Source: Armatimonadota bacterium (lineage in GTDB: Bacteria > Armatimonadota > Zipacnadia > JAUWAU01). Taken from it: a stretch of DNA of 64,000 nt. Of this stretch, positions 60,419 through 64,000 are shown in pieces. Under the pieces are notes generated by a model. That model saw only the letters and a program-made list of their open reading frames with translations, was not told where the DNA came from and made no database searches. The position numbers and the translations under genes are program-made. The stretch is from the NCBI GenBank assembly GCA_030601885.1, contig JAUWAU010000001.1, positions 186,001 to 250,000 on the forward strand. Direction: 5' to 3'. Every line of letters begins with the position of its first letter. Positions within the stretch are counted from its first letter, which is position 1.

Positions 60419-61465
60419 ATGGCGATGATGCTCTTCTGCCTGCCGTCTGCCCTGTGCGCGGCCTTCGGCCAAACGGGCGCAAGTGATGATCCGCTCGTAA
60501 TGGGACAGTTCCGGTGGACCCTGGGAAAGCCCGTGTTCGAGCCGCAGGTCGGCGCTGTGGACCACAGCTTCTCGGTGAAAGATCCCACGGTCGCACGCCA
60601 CGAGGGAAAGTGGCACGTGTTCTACACCGTCCGGCGCGCTGTTCGGACGCACAGTATCGAGTATGTGAGCTTCACGGATTGGCCCGACATGGCGTCGGCG
60701 GAGCGGCACGTGCTGCAATGCCGCGAGGGCTACTTCTGCGCGCCGCAGGTGTTCTACTTCCGGCCGCACGAGAAGTGGTACCTCGTCTACCAGATCGTCG
60801 AGCAGGATCGCAAGCCCGGGCTGCAGCCGGCCTTCTCGACGAGCGAGAACATCGCCGACCCGAACTCCTGGACTCCCGGCCAGCTCTTCTTCCCCGAGCA
60901 GCCGGAGGGCGCGAGCAAGTGGATCGACTTCTGGGTGATCTGCGACGACGACAGGGCGCACTTGTTCTTCACCTCGATGGACGGGCGCCTGTGGCGCAGC
61001 TCGACGGCGCTTTCCGACTTCCCGCGCAGCTTCGGCCCCTGCGAGGTGGTGCTGCGGGACGGCGATGAGAGTTGGCGGCTGTTCGAGGCGGCGCACATCT
61101 ACCGGCTCCAGGGGGCGAGCAAGTACCTGGCCGTCATCGAGGCGATCCGCAAGGTAGCGCCGTCCGGCAGACGGTTCCACGTCGCTTACACCGCCGAACG
61201 GCTTGAGGGCGAGTGGACCCGTTTGGCCGCGTCCGTCGAGCAGCCCTTCGCCAGCTTCGAGAACGTGGAGCAGCCAGAGGAGTACTGGACCGACTACATC
61301 AGCCACGGCGAGCTCATCCGCGCCGGCTACGACGAGACGCTGACGGTCGATCCGTCCAATCTGCAGTTCCTCTTCCAGGGCGTCGCGGCCAAGGACGCCG
61401 CCGGGAAGAAGTACGGCGAGATCCCGTGGCGGTTGGGGCTGCTGAGGGCGCTAGAGCCTCACTGA
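60419..61465 (+). CDS. GH62-like secreted alpha-L-arabinofuranosidase
   Basis: A 348-residue protein with a signal peptide (about residues 1-20) and a five-bladed beta-propeller-like pattern. Motifs such as 'Val-Lys-Asp-Pro-Thr-Val-Ala', 'Gly-Lys-Trp-His-Val-Phe-Tyr-Thr', 'Phe-Thr-Asp-Trp', 'Ala-Pro-Gln-Val-Phe-Tyr-Phe' and 'Leu-Phe-Glu-Ala-Ala-His-Ile-Tyr' fit GH62, which removes arabinose side chains from arabinoxylan. The ATG at 60419 follows GGGAGGGAA. The catalytic assignment needs alignment to GH62 structures. Confidence 0.7.
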   Translation: MAMMLFCLPSALCAAFGQTGASDDPLVMGQFRWTLGKPVFEPQVGAVDHSFSVKDPTVARHEGKWHVFYTVRRAVRTHSIEYVSFTDWPDMASAERHVLQCREGYFCAPQVFYFRPHEKWYLVYQIVEQDRKPGLQPAFSTSENIADPNSWTPGQLFFPEQPEGASKWIDFWVICDDDRAHLFFTSMDGRLWRSSTALSDFPRSFGPCEVVLRDGDESWRLFEAAHIYRLQGASKYLAVIEAIRKVAPSGRRFHVAYTAERLEGEWTRLAASVEQPFASFENVEQPEEYWTDYISHGELIRAGYDETLTVDPSNLQFLFQGVAAKDAAGKKYGEIPWRLGLLRALEPH

Positions 61466-61566
61466 CCATGTAGCCGGGGCAGCTTGCCTGCGGCTCCGTC
61501 CCGCCCGCCGGCGTTGACGGAGAAGAGCACAAGGCGCGCGTCGCACATTGGGGAGGCAATTCAGGA

Positions 61567-62691
61567 ATGCTTCCGGGCATCTTCGTGCCGTCTTTCGACC
61601 AACCGCCGCTCCGCGTCGTCGAGCGCCGGGTGCTGTGCCCCTCGACCGAGGCCATGCGCACCAATCTCATCCCGGCTATGATCGGGCTGGCCGATGGGCG
61701 ATTGCTCGCCGTCTGGTGCAGCGGGCCGGGGCCGGAGACGAACCTCGAGCGCTTCATCGTCGCGGCGCATTCGTCCGACGGCGGGCGGACGTGGACGGAG
61801 CCCGCGAAGATCGTGGACACGCCGGGCAAGTGCGACATCAACCCGGCCGTGCTGCAGAACGATGCCGGCGAGGTGCTGATGTTCTACCACGAGTACAGGG
61901 ACGGCCACGAGACGCGGCTGCGGCGCTCCAGCGACGGTGGGCTAACGTGGCGCCTGTCTGAAGCGGCATCCCGTACGGGATCCGAGCCCGAGGCCGACCA
62001 TCCACATTGCGCCGTGCAGGGCGCACAGGCGGTTCGCATCGGCTCCGGCCACTTCGTCCTGCCCGCCCACTTCTGGCTCGAGCGCGACACGAAGCACATG
62101 GCCGCCGGGGCCATAATCACCCAGGACGACGGGAAGACGTGGCGCCGGAGCAAGGGCATCGTCACTGTCGAGCACTACCGGGGCCTCATGGAGCCGTCGG
62201 TGGCGCCGCTCGCCGACGGCAGTCTTCTCATGGCGATCCGCACCTGTGCCGGCTATGTGTACTTCTCGCGCTCGACGGACAACGGTGAGACATGGGCGCA
62301 GCCGTGGCCGGAGAAGCAGTTGCCGGCGCCACAGGCTCCCGCACGGCTGCTGCGGACCACGGACGGGCGCTTGCTGATGACCTACAGCCACGGCGCGCCG
62401 CTCGAGCCCAATAGCCACAAGCCGCGAAATGCTCTGGCAATCGTGCAGTGCACGCCCGACGCTGCGCGGCTCGGCACCGCCGAGGGATGGCAGTCAGCCG
62501 ACGACGGCAGGATGTGGTCGCAGCCGATGCTCATCGAGGGGCAGGAGGAGGCGGACATTCAGATCGCCTACCCGGCGATGGTGCAGGTGGGAGACGAGGT
62601 GGTGGTGATCTACCATCACCAGCCCGGGTATCTGTCAGAGGGCACTCGCGGCCCGTCGGCGATCCACCTGGCGCGGCTGAGCCTGCGGTGA
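61567..62691 (+). CDS. Sialidase-like (BNR/Asp-box) six-bladed propeller protein
   Basis: The 374-residue protein has four Asp-box motifs (Ser-x-Asp-x-Gly-x-Thr-Trp type: 'Ser-Ser-Asp-Gly-Gly-Arg-Thr-Trp', 'Ser-Ser-Asp-Gly-Gly-Leu-Thr-Trp', 'Gln-Asp-Asp-Gly-Lys-Thr-Trp', 'Ser-Thr-Asp-Asn-Gly-Glu-Thr-Trp') as in exo-alpha-sialidases and related propellers. No signal peptide is visible. The classic sialidase Arg triad cannot be assigned by eye, so substrate is uncertain. REP-like repeat E lies inside the coding sequence at 61953-61981, encoding 'Leu-Ser-Glu-Ala-Ala-Ser-Arg-Thr-Gly'. Confidence 0.75.
   Translation: MLPGIFVPSFDQPPLRVVERRVLCPSTEAMRTNLIPAMIGLADGRLLAVWCSGPGPETNLERFIVAAHSSDGGRTWTEPAKIVDTPGKCDINPAVLQNDAGEVLMFYHEYRDGHETRLRRSSDGGLTWRLSEAASRTGSEPEADHPHCAVQGAQAVRIGSGHFVLPAHFWLERDTKHMAAGAIITQDDGKTWRRSKGIVTVEHYRGLMEPSVAPLADGSLLMAIRTCAGYVYFSRSTDNGETWAQPWPEKQLPAPQAPARLLRTTDGRLLMTYSHGAPLEPNSHKPRNALAIVQCTPDAARLGTAEGWQSADDGRMWSQPMLIEGQEEADIQIAYPAMVQVGDEVVVIYHHQPGYLSEGTRGPSAIHLARLSLR
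61953..61981 (+). repeat. REP-like repeat E inside a coding sequence
   Basis: 26 of 29 bases match the intergenic copy at 35676-35704, including the palindrome TCCCGTACGGGA. It is in frame, adding about ten residues in a loop after the second Asp box. Confidence 0.7.
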
Positions 62692-63070
62692 GGGGCCGCG
62701 TGTAGGGCGGGGATGCCCATCCCCGCCACCTCGCTGGCGAGGCTGGTGCCGGCGGATGAGGCCCGTGCGATTCACCATTCCCCACGTCAGCGACTGCTTG
62801 ATGCGGCCCATTCGAGTGCCTCCTTGGCCTTGTGGCTTTCGGTTCGCAGCGTCTCCGCGCGCCTCTCACTCGCCAGCCCCCTACGCCGCCGCACCCGGTG
62901 CTGTTGCTTCACCCTGAGAGGCACGATTCCTTCCGCCGAAGCGCAAATGCAACGCGAAGGCGCACAGTCCCGCCGCTCGCGCCGGAGACGGGGGCTTGCC
63001 GGGCCACGGCCAACTGAGGTACTATCATGAGGACCCACGCAGGTCGGTGTGCAGGGGTGGTAGTCGGACG
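62692..63070. other. Intergenic region holding an isomerase remnant and dispersed repeats
   Basis: It contains GTAGGGCGGGGATGCCCATCC at 62702, an inverted relative of the 15972-16050 repeats, then the 5' fragment of an isomerase-like gene (62758-62811). The rest of the stretch shows no gene. Confidence 0.5.
62758..62811 (-). pseudogene. 5' fragment of a second hydroxypyruvate-isomerase-like gene
   Basis: From ATG 62811 the reverse strand reads 'Met-Gly-Arg-Ile-Lys-Gln-Ser-Leu-Thr-Trp-Gly-Met-Val-Asn-Arg-Thr-Gly-Leu', matching 17 of 18 residues of the internal start of the gene at 56199-57137, then diverges at a dispersed repeat. It is divergent from a TPR gene, as in the first locus. Confidence 0.75.
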
Positions 63071-64000
63071 ATGAGGAGATCCGTGTACGGATTGGCTCTG
63101 CTTGGAGCGTTGTTCGTGGGCGTCCTCGCTGTCTGGGGTTGGAAGCACCTCCGTTCTGCCTCGCAGTACCACCGCGAGATCGCCAGGTACACCACGGCCA
63201 TCGAACGCGACCGCAACGACGCCGAAGCCTACTACGAGCGCGGGGCGGCGTACTACGACGAGAAGGAGTACGAGAGGGCGATCGAGGACTTCGACGAGGC
63301 CATCCGGCTCTGTCCGGAGCATGCTGAGGCGTACGACGCACGCGGGCGGGCCTACCATGCGAAGCGCGACTATGACCGGGCGATCGCGGATCTGACCGAA
63401 GCGATTCGGCTTGAGCCTGAGCGGGCGGCGGCGTACGAGGGACGTGGCAGCGCGTATGGCGCGAAGGACGAGCTCGACCGGGCAATGGCGGACTTCAACA
63501 CGGCCATCCGTCTCGACCCACGCTGTGCCCCAGCGTATACTGGTCGAGGCACCGTGCACTCCGTGAAGGGCAGATACGAGGACGCCATGGCACACCTGAA
63601 CACAGCCATTCGACTCGACCCGAAGTACGCGCCAGCGTACTACAACCGCGGGAATGTGCACTACCGCCAGGAAGACTATCGGCGAGCGATTCAGGACTAC
63701 GATAAGGTCATCGATCTCGACCCGGACTACATGCTAGCCTACTACGCTCGCGGGCTAGCGCGGGTCAACCTCGCCGAGTACGACGCGGCCATCAGGGACT
63801 TCAGTAACGCTCTGCGGCTCGAACCGGATTATGCGGAGGCATACTACACCCGTGGACTTGCCCGCTACGACACGTCGGATTTCCGGGCGGCCATCGCAGA
63901 CTACAACAGGGCGATCGAACTCGACCCGGAGGACCCCGACGCCTACTACGGCCGCGGCGCTGCATATAGCTGCACGTGGGACTACGATCAGGCAATCCAC
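63071..64000 (+). CDS. Membrane-anchored TPR-repeat protein, 3' end outside the window
   Basis: The ATG at 63071 starts a protein with an N-terminal membrane segment ('Leu-Ala-Leu-Leu-Gly-Ala-Leu-Phe-Val-Gly-Val-Leu-Ala-Val-Trp') and at least eight TPR units of the same type as 57844-60003. The frame is open to the last base of the window (310 codons). It is a paralogue of the long TPR gene, and its upstream isomerase remnant supports segmental duplication. Confidence 0.85.
   Translation, partial: MRRSVYGLALLGALFVGVLAVWGWKHLRSASQYHREIARYTTAIERDRNDAEAYYERGAAYYDEKEYERAIEDFDEAIRLCPEHAEAYDARGRAYHAKRDYDRAIADLTEAIRLEPERAAAYEGRGSAYGAKDELDRAMADFNTAIRLDPRCAPAYTGRGTVHSVKGRYEDAMAHLNTAIRLDPKYAPAYYNRGNVHYRQEDYRRAIQDYDKVIDLDPDYMLAYYARGLARVNLAEYDAAIRDFSNALRLEPDYAEAYYTRGLARYDTSDFRAAIADYNRAIELDPEDPDAYYGRGAAYSCTWDYDQAIH

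Overview
The window is a GC-rich piece of bacterial chromosome with short intergenic gaps, overlapping start/stop codons and clear purine-rich ribosome binding sites. A TonB-dependent receptor with its own ExbB-ExbD-TonB, a porin-like beta-barrel, an exosortase, a prepilin-type protein and many secreted glycoside-hydrolase-like proteins point to a diderm, carbohydrate-degrading, probably uncultured bacterium. The mix of a copper-amine-oxidase-type stalk domain, NAGPA-like, GHL10-like, WbsX-like and GH62-like proteins would fit Armatimonadota or a neighbouring phylum. That placement is an inference; no rRNA or tRNA is present to test it.

Layout. 0-8 kb is housekeeping: a DciA-like protein, RtcB, a sodium/calcium exchanger-like protein, seryl-tRNA synthetase, then envelope-associated proteins. 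8-10.3 kb holds an FHA protein and a dual-specificity-type phosphatase that share an unrecognised C-terminal domain. 10.7-16 kb is accessory: an LmbE-type deacetylase, a DUF4258/DUF2283 pair, a decayed DNA methyltransferase, a winged-helix-nucleotidyltransferase/HEPN toxin-antitoxin pair and a dense patch of dispersed repeats. 16.1-18.8 kb is an exosortase/EpsI/sugar-transferase locus. 19-24.4 kb has sugar oxidoreductases, a TIGR04255-like/PIN operon, a thioredoxin-like protein and a peroxiredoxin. 24.6-28.6 kb has a second nucleotidyltransferase with a truncated HEPN partner, a secreted hydrolase and a PIN/antitoxin pair. 28.7-35.6 kb has a pseudopilin, a DHOD-GltD-ferredoxin fusion and a large GHL10-like protein. 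35.7-40.2 kb is a metal-uptake operon without a visible ATPase gene. 40.4-49.5 kb has secreted carbohydrate enzymes interrupted by a compact four-gene accessory operon. 49.6-54.2 kb is a cobalamin-riboswitch-controlled BtuB-ExbB-ExbD-TonB operon. 54.3-64 kb has an aminotransferase, an isomerase, two TPR loci that look like a segmental duplication, and two more secreted carbohydrate enzymes.

The strongest unexpected pattern is architectural. Three accessory modules (DUF4258/DUF2283 at 11.6-12.0 kb, PIN/TIGR04255 at 21.1-22.6 kb, and the four-gene operon at 44.4-47.4 kb) each lie directly after an intact chromosomal gene and are followed on the far side by a 67-112 bp copy of that gene's own 3' end. 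Two further toxin-antitoxin-like modules lie between direct repeats of other kinds (80 bp, and 29-bp palindromes). No integrase or transposase is visible.

The best candidate for an undescribed system is the four-gene operon at 44385-47430: a SocA/Panacea-like protein, a membrane protein, a small PD-(D/E)XK-nuclease-like protein and a protein with a TGT/DpdA-like zinc motif. All assignments here come from reading the sequence by eye, without database searches.
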